DNA of 64,000 nt. Origin: Candidatus Enterococcus murrayae (lineage in GTDB: Bacteria > Bacillota > Bacilli > Lactobacillales > Enterococcaceae). The translations under genes were made by a program, and so were the position numbers. This document shows positions 29,951 through 38,645 of this stretch, in pieces (position 1 is the first letter of the stretch; each line of letters starts with the position of its first letter). The stretch spans positions 1 through 64,000 of the forward strand of contig NZ_JAFLVR010000012.1 of the NCBI RefSeq assembly GCF_017315985.1, written 5' to 3'. Below the pieces are notes generated by a model. That model had not been told where the DNA came from. It made no database searches and saw only the letters and a list, made by a program, of their open reading frames with translations.

Positions 29951-31168
29951 ATGGAAGCAAAAGAAGTTCAAGATCAGCCGCAAATATGGCGTCGCAGGAC
30001 CGTGATGTTTATCATCAGTCAAGCGATTACATTGTTCGGATCGTCTGTTGTTCAAATGGCGATCATCTGGCAGGTGGCATTAGAGACCTCTTCAGGGCTG
30101 TGGATGACCGTCCTTACATTGAGTTCTACACTCCCGCAAATGATTATTTCCTTTTTCGGAGGCGTGTGGGCGGATCGTTATCCGAGAAAGAGACTGATCT
30201 TGCTTGCGGATGCAGGGATTGCTGCGGTGACCCTTTTCCTAGCGCTGGTGTTCATAGCTGGAGAAACGGCAACGATCCTTCCGCTCTTGGTTGTCGTATC
30301 GGCACTTCGATCAATTGGAGCAGGAATTCAGACACCGGCAGTGAGCGCAGTGATTCCGCAAATCGTACCGGAGGAGCAGCTGATTCGGTACAATGGAATT
30401 AACGGCAGTATGATGGCCATTGTACAATTTGCTGCTCCGGCAGCAGCAGGAGCTGTTTTATCCCTCGGGCGATTTTACTGGGTATTGCTGCTTGATGTAG
30501 TCACGGCGATTATCGGTATCACCCTCTTATGTTTCGTATCGATCGCAAATACAAGAAAGCAGGAATCCGAACATTCAAGCACCTTCTTTGCAGACATGAA
30601 GTCTGGGTTGAGCTATGCTGTCGGTGATAAAGTGGTTAAACGCTTGCTGCTTACCTATGGAGCATTTATCTTTTTAAGCGTTCCATCCAGTTTTTTAACA
30701 GTGCTAATGCTAAAACGAACCTTTGGTGATAGTTATATGCTGCTGACGATAAATGAAATGGCGGGATTTGCCGGTATGGTATTGGGAGGTATTGTTCTAG
30801 GTACTTGGGGTGGCTTTAAAGAGAGAATAAGCACTTTTATCTTCGGATTACTTGGCTTTGGAGTCCTGTCATTAGTCCTGGGATTTACGTACAATTTTTG
30901 GCTGTTCGCGCTGCTGATGTTCTCGATGAGCTTCTTTATTCCCATCGTTCAGTCGTCAACTACAACGATGATTCAAGAACATGTGCCAGAAGAAAAGCAA
31001 GGACGTATTTTTGGTCTGCTGGGAACGATCTACAGTGGATTTATGCCGCTTGGTACGGCAATTTTTGGACCGCTTGCCGATGTGGTAAAAATTCAGTGGT
31101 TGGTAATTGCCTGCGGACTGCTTCTTGTGAGCCTTGGGCTAGTTCAAGCGTTGCGGAAAAGGAAATAA
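29951..31168 (+). CDS. MFS exporter resembling Mef-type macrolide efflux proteins
   Basis: 405 residues, 12 membrane helices. The N-terminal helix pattern SQAITLFGSSVVQMAIIW, the loop motif DRYPRKRLI and the C-terminal QGRIFGLLGTIYSGFMPLG resemble Mef and related MFS_3 exporters. The ATG at 29951 has GAGGGG upstream; a TTG directly before it is also possible. It is monocistronic between a structured leader and a strong terminator. A role in drug or toxic aglycone export is plausible, for example removal of phenolics freed by the neighbouring glycosidases. The substrate cannot be predicted. Confidence 0.8.
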   Translation: MEAKEVQDQPQIWRRRTVMFIISQAITLFGSSVVQMAIIWQVALETSSGLWMTVLTLSSTLPQMIISFFGGVWADRYPRKRLILLADAGIAAVTLFLALVFIAGETATILPLLVVVSALRSIGAGIQTPAVSAVIPQIVPEEQLIRYNGINGSMMAIVQFAAPAAAGAVLSLGRFYWVLLLDVVTAIIGITLLCFVSIANTRKQESEHSSTFFADMKSGLSYAVGDKVVKRLLLTYGAFIFLSVPSSFLTVLMLKRTFGDSYMLLTINEMAGFAGMVLGGIVLGTWGGFKERISTFIFGLLGFGVLSLVLGFTYNFWLFALLMFSMSFFIPIVQSSTTTMIQEHVPEEKQGRIFGLLGTIYSGFMPLGTAIFGPLADVVKIQWLVIACGLLLVSLGLVQALRKRK

Positions 31169-31180
31169 GCGAGGAATGAA

Positions 31181-31222
31181 AAGAACTAGGTTAGTCGTAA
31201 ATCGACTAGCCTAGTTCTTTTT
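31181..31222. terminator. Terminator between exporter and AraC genes
   Basis: A 17-bp stem (31181-31197 with 31203-31219) with one G-U pair and a 5-base loop, T-rich on the plus-strand end and A-rich on the other. Confidence 0.88.
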
Positions 31223-31272
31223 GCTGTAATTGTGTTTCAGCAGGCTAAGAGAACATTCATTTTTTGAAGACT

Positions 31273-32307
31273 TCAACTCTTTGAATTGCGATATTCACTA
31301 GGTGAAAGAGCATATCTTTCATAAAACATTTTGTAGAAGAAGCTCAAATTCTTATAGCCAACTTGCTGGATAATCTGTTCGATTGGAAGATTGGAATTTT
31401 TCAAAAGTAAGCTGGCATGGTTCAGCTTAATATCTTGAATAATTGAAATAAAGGATTTTCCCACATGCTTATGGATCAAGCGGCTAAGATAGCTAGGATT
31501 GTAACCAAAGAGCTCCGCTACTTTTTTTAGCGTGCAATCCATATAGTTTTTTTTCATATAATCTAAAATATCACCAATATAAAACTCGTTGGCTCTTTTG
31601 GATTCCTGAGCTTTCTTTTTTTGGAAAGAGCGCAGTAATTCTGAAAAAATAATGATCATATAGGCATCGATGATTTCATGCGAATCGCTGCTGGGATCGA
31701 AATAATGTGAAAGCAGACCTTCAATAGCGTCTAGTATAAATTCATTGTTTAGTGCTTCAAAAACAATGAACTGATCGTGTTTTTGTGTTTCTGAGAGAGC
31801 ATCGACCGCAAATTGAGAAATCATGCTATTTGAAGCGAGGCGGCTGAGCATACGGGAAGAAAAATACTCTTTTTTCATCAACAGATTGATTAAAATATCC
31901 TCTTCAGAGGTCTCCATTATTCGATGGACAACATCTGTATCAAGTAAACAAAATGCTCCCTTTTTTAGCTGGACTTTCTCATTATTGATGATCATTTCGA
32001 CATTTCCGGAGTATACATAGCTCATTTCGATAAAATCATGCATATGAAAAGGTGTATAAGAATGCCGGGCATGCTTTAGGATAATGACTTGGCTGCTTTC
32101 TAAAAAGTTGGTATAGGCCAGCCCTTTTTTTAGCGCACTCTCCAAATGCTTATCAAACGTGTACTGATAAACCTTTTGTCCATCCTCCAAGGTAAAGAAA
32201 CTAAAATCATCATAGTTCATTGAGGTGGTCTTATGGGAAGGGCTTAGTAGTTCCAATTCGGTTTCTGTATAAGTCACCAGTCGTTTACGAATTTCGCTTT
32301 TATCCAT
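31273..32307 (-). CDS. AraC-family activator, likely regulator of the EIIC-GH78 unit
   Basis: 344 residues. The cupin-type sensor (about 75-150, YTPFHMHDFIEMSYVYSGN) is followed by the helix-turn-helix pair (about 245-340) ending IIQQVGYKNLSFFYKMFYERYALSPSEYR. GGAGG precedes the ATG. It is divergent from the PTS EIIC gene at 32640. It resembles the AraC protein at 7225, which also faces a rhamnosidase operon, and both have the same unusual length, so they look like paralogues dedicated to rhamnoside use. Confidence 0.88.
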   Translation of the reverse strand: MDKSEIRKRLVTYTETELELLSPSHKTTSMNYDDFSFFTLEDGQKVYQYTFDKHLESALKKGLAYTNFLESSQVIILKHARHSYTPFHMHDFIEMSYVYSGNVEMIINNEKVQLKKGAFCLLDTDVVHRIMETSEEDILINLLMKKEYFSSRMLSRLASNSMISQFAVDALSETQKHDQFIVFEALNNEFILDAIEGLLSHYFDPSSDSHEIIDAYMIIIFSELLRSFQKKKAQESKRANEFYIGDILDYMKKNYMDCTLKKVAELFGYNPSYLSRLIHKHVGKSFISIIQDIKLNHASLLLKNSNLPIEQIIQQVGYKNLSFFYKMFYERYALSPSEYRNSKS

Positions 32308-32531
32308 ACGTTACCTCCAGTAAAAATAGTCAATCCCCAACAGTCTAGGACCTATGTTAGTCTTAGGAGATCGGCAGTGTCAATAGCAGCCTTGCTAGAA
32401 AAAAGAAGCAGGACAGGCAGTTCAAACAAGCAATTTCCTGAAATGATTGCCATCCAAGTGCTGTTAGTTCTTCGAAAGAGAAAATTGGTTGAAAAGTAAA
32501 TTTCCGTCAGTATTATAGTCAAAATCAGATA
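32308..32531. other. Divergent intergenic region between AraC and EIIC genes
   Basis: TTATAGTCA occurs at 32513-32521, just upstream of the EIIC promoter, and again at 32602-32610, where it lies inside a 17-bp palindrome (32601-32617). These are candidate regulator sites. Nothing else is supported. Confidence 0.3.
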
Positions 32532-32579
32532 TTAACTTAAGATGGTTATTCATATATGATGATCATGATAGCGATATCA
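32532..32579 (+). promoter_or_regulatory. Promoter and cre-like site of the EIIC-GH78 operon
   Basis: TTAACT (32532-32537), 17 bp, TATGAT (32555-32560). ATGATAGCGATATCA at 32565-32579 fits the cre consensus with one mismatch and covers the expected start of transcription, so CcpA would block initiation. Confidence 0.7.
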
Positions 32580-32639
32580 TAAAGGGTGGTCCGGACATCG
32601 TTTATAGTCACTATAAAACAGACAAGGAGACGTGACAAG

Positions 32640-33941
32640 ATGAATAGTGAAAAAAAGCCTTTAGGGGATAGAATACAAGAAAAGCTGGGACCGTTCTCGG
32701 CGAAGGTAAATGGAAATCTATACATTCAAGCAGTTAGAGATGCCATGTTGGCTTATATGCCTTTTACATTTATTGCATCTATATTTTTGATTATTGCTTT
32801 TTTCCCGATTGATGCTGTAACCAATTTTATTACGAAGATGCTGGGAGTCGCAGATGCCAGTGTATGGCAAAATAAACTATTGTATGTAAACAATGCGACA
32901 CTTGCTATTGGTGGACTAATTGTCGTAATTTCTTTATCTAAGTCTTTAGCAGAGAAGCTAAATGTTAACAATACACAAAACATTTTAACTGCACTCGTTT
33001 CTTTTTTATTGCTGACTCCTTTGACCGAAACGGAGAGTGGCCCCATGTTAGATATCTCTCGAATCGGTGCGCAATCAATGTTCCTTTCGATTGTTGTCTG
33101 CATCATTAGTGTAAAACTGTATAAATTGATAGCGGACAAGGATATCAAGATCAAGATGCCTGCTTCCGTTCCGCCAGCAGTAGCGGGGCCATTTGAATCC
33201 GTCATTCCATCATTTATTGTTGTCTTGTTCTTTTTTGTTATTCGCCTAATTTTAGAAATCGGTTTGAAAAACGATGCGTTAAGTTTGATCAATACCGTTT
33301 TAGGTGTGCCATTAACACTACTGGGTGGTTCATTAGGAGGCATGATTGTTGTTAAGCTTTTTGAACAATTCTTATGGTTCTTCGGTTTACATGGTGCTTC
33401 AATAATCGCAGCTGTAATGGATCCGATCCATCAGGTTTTAGAGGATCAAAATAAAGTAGCTTCACTTGCTGGCGACATTCCTGGAAATATTATTAGTATG
33501 AGCTTTAGAAATCATTTTGCTTCCATTGGTCTTGTTGGAGCGATCATTGCGATTCTAATTGTGGCAAAAAGCAGACAGTATCGAGAAGTAGGAAAGATCG
33601 CTTTTGTTCCGTATTTATTTAATATTGGCGAACCGACTTTGTTCGGTATTCCTTTGATGCTGAATTTCAGCTACATCATTCCTTTTCTATTAGGAAATAC
33701 GATCTCTACAATCGTATCCTATGTTGCATTTGCGACAGGAATCGTTCCGCTGCCTACAGGATTGGCCCAATTACCATGGACCACGCCAATAATATTTAGC
33801 GGATACTTTGTCACAGGTAGTATCAGAGGTTCTCTATTGCAAATCGTACTGTTAGTTTTAGTAACATTATTATGGCTGCCATTTGTGAAAGCGGCGGATA
33901 AACAAATTTATGAATCTGAAAAAATTGCTGATTTGGGCTAA
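32640..33941 (+). CDS. PTS EIIC permease of the lactose/cellobiose family, without partner EIIA or EIIB
   Basis: 433 residues with about ten hydrophobic segments. It has the family motifs HGASIIAAVMDPI and NIGEPTLFGIPLMLN, the second lining the sugar site. The ATG at 32640 follows AAGGAG. EIIC only translocates; phosphorylation needs EIIB and EIIA, and neither is encoded nearby. It must borrow them from elsewhere or act as a facilitator. The next gene is a GH78 rhamnosidase, so the cargo is probably a rhamnosyl disaccharide or glycoside. Confidence 0.9.
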   Translation: MNSEKKPLGDRIQEKLGPFSAKVNGNLYIQAVRDAMLAYMPFTFIASIFLIIAFFPIDAVTNFITKMLGVADASVWQNKLLYVNNATLAIGGLIVVISLSKSLAEKLNVNNTQNILTALVSFLLLTPLTETESGPMLDISRIGAQSMFLSIVVCIISVKLYKLIADKDIKIKMPASVPPAVAGPFESVIPSFIVVLFFFVIRLILEIGLKNDALSLINTVLGVPLTLLGGSLGGMIVVKLFEQFLWFFGLHGASIIAAVMDPIHQVLEDQNKVASLAGDIPGNIISMSFRNHFASIGLVGAIIAILIVAKSRQYREVGKIAFVPYLFNIGEPTLFGIPLMLNFSYIIPFLLGNTISTIVSYVAFATGIVPLPTGLAQLPWTTPIIFSGYFVTGSIRGSLLQIVLLVLVTLLWLPFVKAADKQIYESEKIADLG

Positions 33942-33977
33942 CGTAAGAAGCTTTTGAAGGGAGGGGTACCTATTAGT

Positions 33978-36566
33978 GTGTTGATAAACGGAATGGTTGA
34001 GCCTTGTTCGGTTTCAACTGATTTACCAATAATAATCAGCTGGCTAGATGAAGCTTTTGAGCAGGCTAGCTATTCAATACAAGTAACAGATGAAAGCGGC
34101 ACGCTGCTATTTCAAGAAGAAAAGCAGACAAGTGTTAGGAAAGCAACGATTAAACTGAGTCCGTCAACAGAAGCTCATCAAGTATTTTTTGTTCAATTAA
34201 GCTTGCGTTCTAGAGAGAAGACAAAGAGAAATTTTTCTAGTCGGTTTACAACAATCAGTCAAGGAATCAAAAAAGCTGAGTGGATTACGCGCTTAGACCA
34301 TCCGATCGCAAAAGAGGCTACGTACTTTAGAGACAATCCTACTATCATTTTGTCGAAAACCCTGCAGCTTGATTCCCAGATAAAAAATGCTTGGATCGAT
34401 CTTTGCGGTTTGGGCTACTATACCTTGTTTATCAATGGGGAGCGAGTAGGAAATGATTATCTAAATAATGACGTTACTAATTACGACAAGGTGGTCTATT
34501 ATGATACCTATGAGATTTCAGATTTTCTTACAATAGGAGAAAATCTGGTCGCTGTTGAGCTGGGGAATGGGTGGTACAATCCAGCTCCAATCAATATTTT
34601 AGGGAAATATAATGTGCGTAAGCAGCTTTCTATTGGCAAGCCTTGCTTAATCGCGAGTGTTGAACTTGAAGAAATCGAAGGAAAACGCTGGCAGCTTTCA
34701 ACAGACGGCTCTTGGCGAAGTTCAGAGGGAAATATTCTAATGAACAATCTGTTTGTTGGAGAAAAGGTTACGGACCAAATCAGGAAGAAAAACGATAAAA
34801 CGGTAAAAATTCCGGGACCTTCCGGTGTTCTTACACCAAGCAGCATTCCTAAAATACAAAGAGTAGAGAAGTGCCTACCTAAAAGAACTACTTGCTTAGG
34901 AGATAAGGTCATCGTTGATTTTGGCGAAATTATTTCTGGTCAAATTGATTTTATCGTTTCTAAGAAGTTCACTGGCAAGATCATCATGAATTATTCGGAA
35001 GAACTGTCTAATGAGAAAACGTTGGATTTTTCAAGTACGATCAGCGGTGCGTATGGCATTACTGATCACGAATTGGGGATTACACCCAATCAGCGGATCA
35101 TCCAAAGTGATACGCTTGAAAAAAACAAGCAGGCAGACTTTCACTTTTCTAATCAATATACCTATCATTCATTTAGATATGTTGAACTCATTTTTAACGA
35201 GCCGATTGTTTTTGAAGAGGTGATTCAGGACTTGTCAGCTTTCAGAGTTCATACGAATGTCGAGGCGATTACTGAGTTTGATTCCTCGTCACCGATCCTT
35301 AATAATCTATGGCGTGTGGGGCTGCAAACGCGATTAAATAATATTCATTCCTATTTTGAAGACTGTACTAGGGAACGCTTTGGATATGGAGGGGATATTG
35401 TCGCTTTAATTGACTCTCATCTCTACTCGATCGATGGCTCAAACTTATTAAAAAAAGTGCTGATAGATTTCATTAATGACCAGACAATAGAGGGCGGGAT
35501 TCCAGCAACCGCTCCTTTTGTCGGCATTATGACCAATGGGCCTAGTAATAAAGCAGGGGCGATTGACTGGCAGCTGGTGTTACCGACCATCGCAAACAAA
35601 TTGATAGAATTTTATGATGAAACGCAGTTTGTTCGTCAATTTACTTCCAGCTTGATCAAGCATATCCGCTATCTCCTCAGTTTTGATTTTGATTATGTAA
35701 AAATGTGCAGCTTGGGAGATTGGGGATCAATTGATGAGAAAAGGGATGGCCTTGTGATTACTTCGCCAGATCAGGAATTTTGTTCGGCTTGCAGCTACAG
35801 CATCATTCTTCAAGAGTATTTGGCGGTGATGGAGCAACTGTCTGAAGATGCACTCGTTCAACAGCTCGTAAAAAAAATCGCGGAAGTAAATCAAACGATT
35901 CTCACAACCTATTATCGACCAGAAGAAGGATGTTTTGGAGAGGGAACTCAATCAAGCTATATTTTTGCCATCAAAGCAAAGCTGCTTGATCGTAAAAAGC
36001 AAAGCGACCTGGCTGAACAATTGGCTCAGCTGATCGAAAGAACTGGCGGTATTATTTCAGCAGGGATATTTGGGATGTCTTGGGTATACGATCAGCTTCA
36101 AAGGTTTGGGTACAAAGAAATTTTATTCAGCTGGCTGACTAGTTTAGAGCCTCTGAGTTACCATTCGATGTTTGCTGAAACGGGCACTTTAAGTGAACAT
36201 TTTCCACTTCAGGACCAGCAATCTACCTATAATGGGTCACTAAACCATGCGATGTTTTCTTCCTACTCCGCTTGGATGGTCAAGCAATTTTTAGGAATCA
36301 GCTTTCCAGAAGGGATCTTCAAAAAAGTGGTTATTCGACCGCAAACTGAACTGCCGGTTGAAAAAGTAACTGGCAGCTTCAAAACGCCATATGGGAAAAT
36401 CCAACTTCAGTGGAAGAAGGTGGAGGAAATGATAATAGGGGAAATAGTATTGCCTAAAAACATTTCGTATGAAATGAGCTTTTCTTCTGAAGATTGGCAA
36501 ATAGAGGAGCACGTGCAAGAGAGGGAGGAGCATCAAGAACTTCTGCTGAAAATGACAAGGAAGTAA
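33978..36566 (+). CDS. GH78 alpha-L-rhamnosidase, GYGGD subtype
   Basis: 862 residues, cytoplasmic. N-terminal beta-sandwich domains (to about 430) are followed by the (alpha/alpha)6 barrel carrying DCTRERFGYGGD at about 462-473. This variant of the GH78 signature keeps the conserved Asp and Glu but differs from the GWTGD form of the enzyme at 2417. A C-terminal beta domain follows. I chose GTG at 33978, about 11 bases after GGGAGGGG; the adjacent TTG or an ATT could also serve. It is co-transcribed with the EIIC gene 36 bp upstream and probably acts on what that permease imports. Confidence 0.88.
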   Translation: MLINGMVEPCSVSTDLPIIISWLDEAFEQASYSIQVTDESGTLLFQEEKQTSVRKATIKLSPSTEAHQVFFVQLSLRSREKTKRNFSSRFTTISQGIKKAEWITRLDHPIAKEATYFRDNPTIILSKTLQLDSQIKNAWIDLCGLGYYTLFINGERVGNDYLNNDVTNYDKVVYYDTYEISDFLTIGENLVAVELGNGWYNPAPINILGKYNVRKQLSIGKPCLIASVELEEIEGKRWQLSTDGSWRSSEGNILMNNLFVGEKVTDQIRKKNDKTVKIPGPSGVLTPSSIPKIQRVEKCLPKRTTCLGDKVIVDFGEIISGQIDFIVSKKFTGKIIMNYSEELSNEKTLDFSSTISGAYGITDHELGITPNQRIIQSDTLEKNKQADFHFSNQYTYHSFRYVELIFNEPIVFEEVIQDLSAFRVHTNVEAITEFDSSSPILNNLWRVGLQTRLNNIHSYFEDCTRERFGYGGDIVALIDSHLYSIDGSNLLKKVLIDFINDQTIEGGIPATAPFVGIMTNGPSNKAGAIDWQLVLPTIANKLIEFYDETQFVRQFTSSLIKHIRYLLSFDFDYVKMCSLGDWGSIDEKRDGLVITSPDQEFCSACSYSIILQEYLAVMEQLSEDALVQQLVKKIAEVNQTILTTYYRPEEGCFGEGTQSSYIFAIKAKLLDRKKQSDLAEQLAQLIERTGGIISAGIFGMSWVYDQLQRFGYKEILFSWLTSLEPLSYHSMFAETGTLSEHFPLQDQQSTYNGSLNHAMFSSYSAWMVKQFLGISFPEGIFKKVVIRPQTELPVEKVTGSFKTPYGKIQLQWKKVEEMIIGEIVLPKNISYEMSFSSEDWQIEEHVQEREEHQELLLKMTRK

Positions 36567-36630
36567 TGATCAAGAAGCATAGTCAATGCAGCAGACTTTA
36601 AAGTCTTTTTGAAAAATACTTAACAAAATG

Positions 36631-36685
36631 AAAGCGAACGCTCAAATTACGATCATAATCGATCATAATTTGGGCGTTTGGCTTT
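36631..36685. terminator. Bidirectional terminator-like hairpin between GH78 and EamA genes
   Basis: Arms 36631-36649 and 36666-36685 form a long, slightly imperfect stem between convergent genes. No long T run follows; the AAAG/CTTT ends give short A- and T-tracts. Confidence 0.7.
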
Positions 36686-36715
36686 CTATTTAATACAAAA
36701 TAGGCAGACTTAACT

Positions 36716-37606
36716 TTAAAGAACCTTCTGCAGAAGGAGAATCGTTCCTAAAACGATGAAAAAGCCAAGTGCTGTCGCCAAAGTCAAGGTAGTATGGAAA
36801 ATCGGTATGGACAGAAACGTCGCAAAGATTGGCTCAAAAGCAGTTAAAATACTGGCTAATGATGAAGAGATATACTTTAAGCTAGACAGGTAAATGAAAT
36901 AGGAAACCGCAGTTCCCAGTATGATAACGGTCGAGACATGTATAAGTGATCCGAACGAAAGAGTTCCAGCAGTTTGCCAAAATGGCTGGATCAGGTTCGC
37001 TGGAATGCTCCCAATCAGCATGCCCCAGCCTACAACCAGCAAGCTGCCATATTGTTTTAGGATATTCCGCGGTTGGACAGAATAAAATGCTAAAGAAATC
37101 GCCGAACCGATACCCCAAAGCAAGGAGATAGGTGTGATTGTTAATTGAGAGATATCTCCATTTGAAACGATGAGGAAGACGCCGGTAAGGGTAAGCAGCA
37201 TTAGAAATAAAGTTTTCCTGTTAGGCAGAGTCTTCGCTCTAATGGCTTCATAAATAATGATAAAAAAGGGTCCGGTGTATTGAATGATCGTCGCAAAGGA
37301 GGCACTGCTTAACTCGATCGTTTTGAAGTACGTATATTGAACAGCGTACATACCTAGTATGGAGAAGACAAGAATCGCTAAAAAATCTCTCCTTTGTTTG
37401 AATGGCGAAAAAATAGAGTGCGGGCCAGTAAGCTTTGAGGCAAGTAGTAAAAGAACGCCAGCGACAAACATTCTGACAGAAACCAGCCATTCTGCAGAAA
37501 AACCGAAATGATTAAAAAGAATCTCTCCTGAAATACCTGAAACCGCCCATAATGTCGCAGCAAGTCCTGCGAAAATGATTCCTGTTTTCTTTTCATTTGA
37601 ATGCAT
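36716..37606 (-). CDS. EamA/DMT-family transporter
   Basis: 296 residues with ten hydrophobic helices arranged as two EamA repeats (about 9-145 and 160-295). The conserved motif of the first repeat is LWAVSGISGEILF and of the second LAFYSVQPRNIL. Cargo in this family is usually an amino acid, metabolite or sugar and cannot be told here. AAGGAGA precedes the ATG. It is divergent from an AraC gene 118 bp away, its probable regulator. Confidence 0.87.
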   Translation of the reverse strand: MHSNEKKTGIIFAGLAATLWAVSGISGEILFNHFGFSAEWLVSVRMFVAGVLLLLASKLTGPHSIFSPFKQRRDFLAILVFSILGMYAVQYTYFKTIELSSASFATIIQYTGPFFIIIYEAIRAKTLPNRKTLFLMLLTLTGVFLIVSNGDISQLTITPISLLWGIGSAISLAFYSVQPRNILKQYGSLLVVGWGMLIGSIPANLIQPFWQTAGTLSFGSLIHVSTVIILGTAVSYFIYLSSLKYISSSLASILTAFEPIFATFLSIPIFHTTLTLATALGFFIVLGTILLLQKVL

Positions 37607-37651
37607 AGCGATCTCCTTTTGATTTCTCGAATGTTGTTGTGATAATGTATT

Positions 37652-37663
37652 ATAAAGCTTTAT
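37652..37663. promoter_or_regulatory. 12-bp palindrome in the EamA/AraC divergent region
   Basis: ATAAAGCTTTAT is a perfect palindrome midway between the two divergent starts. It is a candidate operator, or chance in AT-rich DNA. Confidence 0.3.
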
Positions 37664-37724
37664 TATGGACTTTTACTATCATAATAAATACAAATAGTAT
37701 CATTATTGTGTAAAGGAGGGACAA

Positions 37725-38576
37725 TTGTTGTACTTTGAGATTAATGAATTCGAACAGGAGCAGACTGTGCACCAATCTGGCAACTTTCCAATCGGTATCT
37801 ATCATAGAACCTTGAGAAAATCACGGAATGATGAGCTAGTGTGGCATTGGCACGAAGAATTTCAGTTAACGTTGGTCCTTACGGGAAGCCTAAAACTTTC
37901 TGTTGAAAAAAGCGATTATTCAGTAGATGAGGGCAAGGGGATTTTAATAAACTCGCGGCGGCTGCACCATGCGGTTCCTCTAACAGACGCTGCGGAATAT
38001 ATCTGCATTGATTTTTCGCCTCGCTTTATCAACGAAGCGCTCTATCAGTCGAGTATCAAGGAGATCGAGAGTAACAGCTGTTTTGAATGTGCTCTGTTAA
38101 CGCTGACTATTTCACAACAAGCGATTCTAGGTGAAATCGTGGAGGCCAACAGGAGCAGCTCTTATAATTTTTTGAAAATCTATGAACTAATCCTCAGCTG
38201 CTTGAATGACATTGAAAAATACCCAGCCTCACAGGCGAAGAAAGAGGATCATTCTATTTATCGCCTGCTTGACTATGTTCATCAAAATTATCATCGGAAT
38301 ATTACGGTTGCTGAGATTGCCCAGGTTATTCCTATCAATAAGAATAAGTGCACCCATCTGTTCAAAGAATATACGAATCAATCTCCGATGAATTATACGA
38401 TTGATTACCGCTTGTTAAAGTCCAAAGAACTGCTGCTAAACACGGACAGCAGTGTATCAGAAATATGCTTTGCGGTAGGCTTCAATAATTTAAGCTATTT
38501 TATCGCCAAATTTAACAAGCGATTCAACAGCAGTCCAACGAACTATCGGAAAAAATTTCACCGGGTTGAGGTTTAG
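37725..38576 (+). CDS. AraC-family regulator divergent from the EamA transporter
   Basis: 283 residues. The N-terminal cupin has WHWHEEFQLTLVLTGSLKL and a following NSRRLHHAVPL. The C-terminal helix-turn-helix pair (about 180-278) ends ICFAVGFNNLSYFIAKFNKRFNSSP. The start is TTG at 37725 or the adjacent TTG at 37728, both behind AGGAGG. Its position suggests control of the EamA gene; a role in the rhamnose genes beyond the next regulator is less likely. Confidence 0.85.
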   Translation: MLYFEINEFEQEQTVHQSGNFPIGIYHRTLRKSRNDELVWHWHEEFQLTLVLTGSLKLSVEKSDYSVDEGKGILINSRRLHHAVPLTDAAEYICIDFSPRFINEALYQSSIKEIESNSCFECALLTLTISQQAILGEIVEANRSSSYNFLKIYELILSCLNDIEKYPASQAKKEDHSIYRLLDYVHQNYHRNITVAEIAQVIPINKNKCTHLFKEYTNQSPMNYTIDYRLLKSKELLLNTDSSVSEICFAVGFNNLSYFIAKFNKRFNSSPTNYRKKFHRVEV

Positions 38577-38600
38577 AATAGAGTGTTTTTGGCAATGCCC

Positions 38601-38645
38601 AAAAATAGACTGGATTATCACTTGATAGTCCAGTCTATTTTTTTC
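38601..38645. terminator. Bidirectional terminator between convergent AraC genes
   Basis: A nearly perfect 18-bp stem (38603-38620 with 38623-38640), A-rich at one end and followed by seven or more T at the other. Confidence 0.88.

Noticed and set aside
29830-30402. 190-codon frame overlapping the start of the Mef-like exporter
   Set aside because: Most of it lies out of frame inside the exporter gene, its product is low in hydrophobic order and resembles nothing known. Only its first bases may matter, as a leader peptide.
32753-33343. 196-codon antisense frame inside the EIIC gene
   Set aside because: Long antisense frames are expected opposite hydrophobic membrane genes; no ribosome binding site or recognisable domain.
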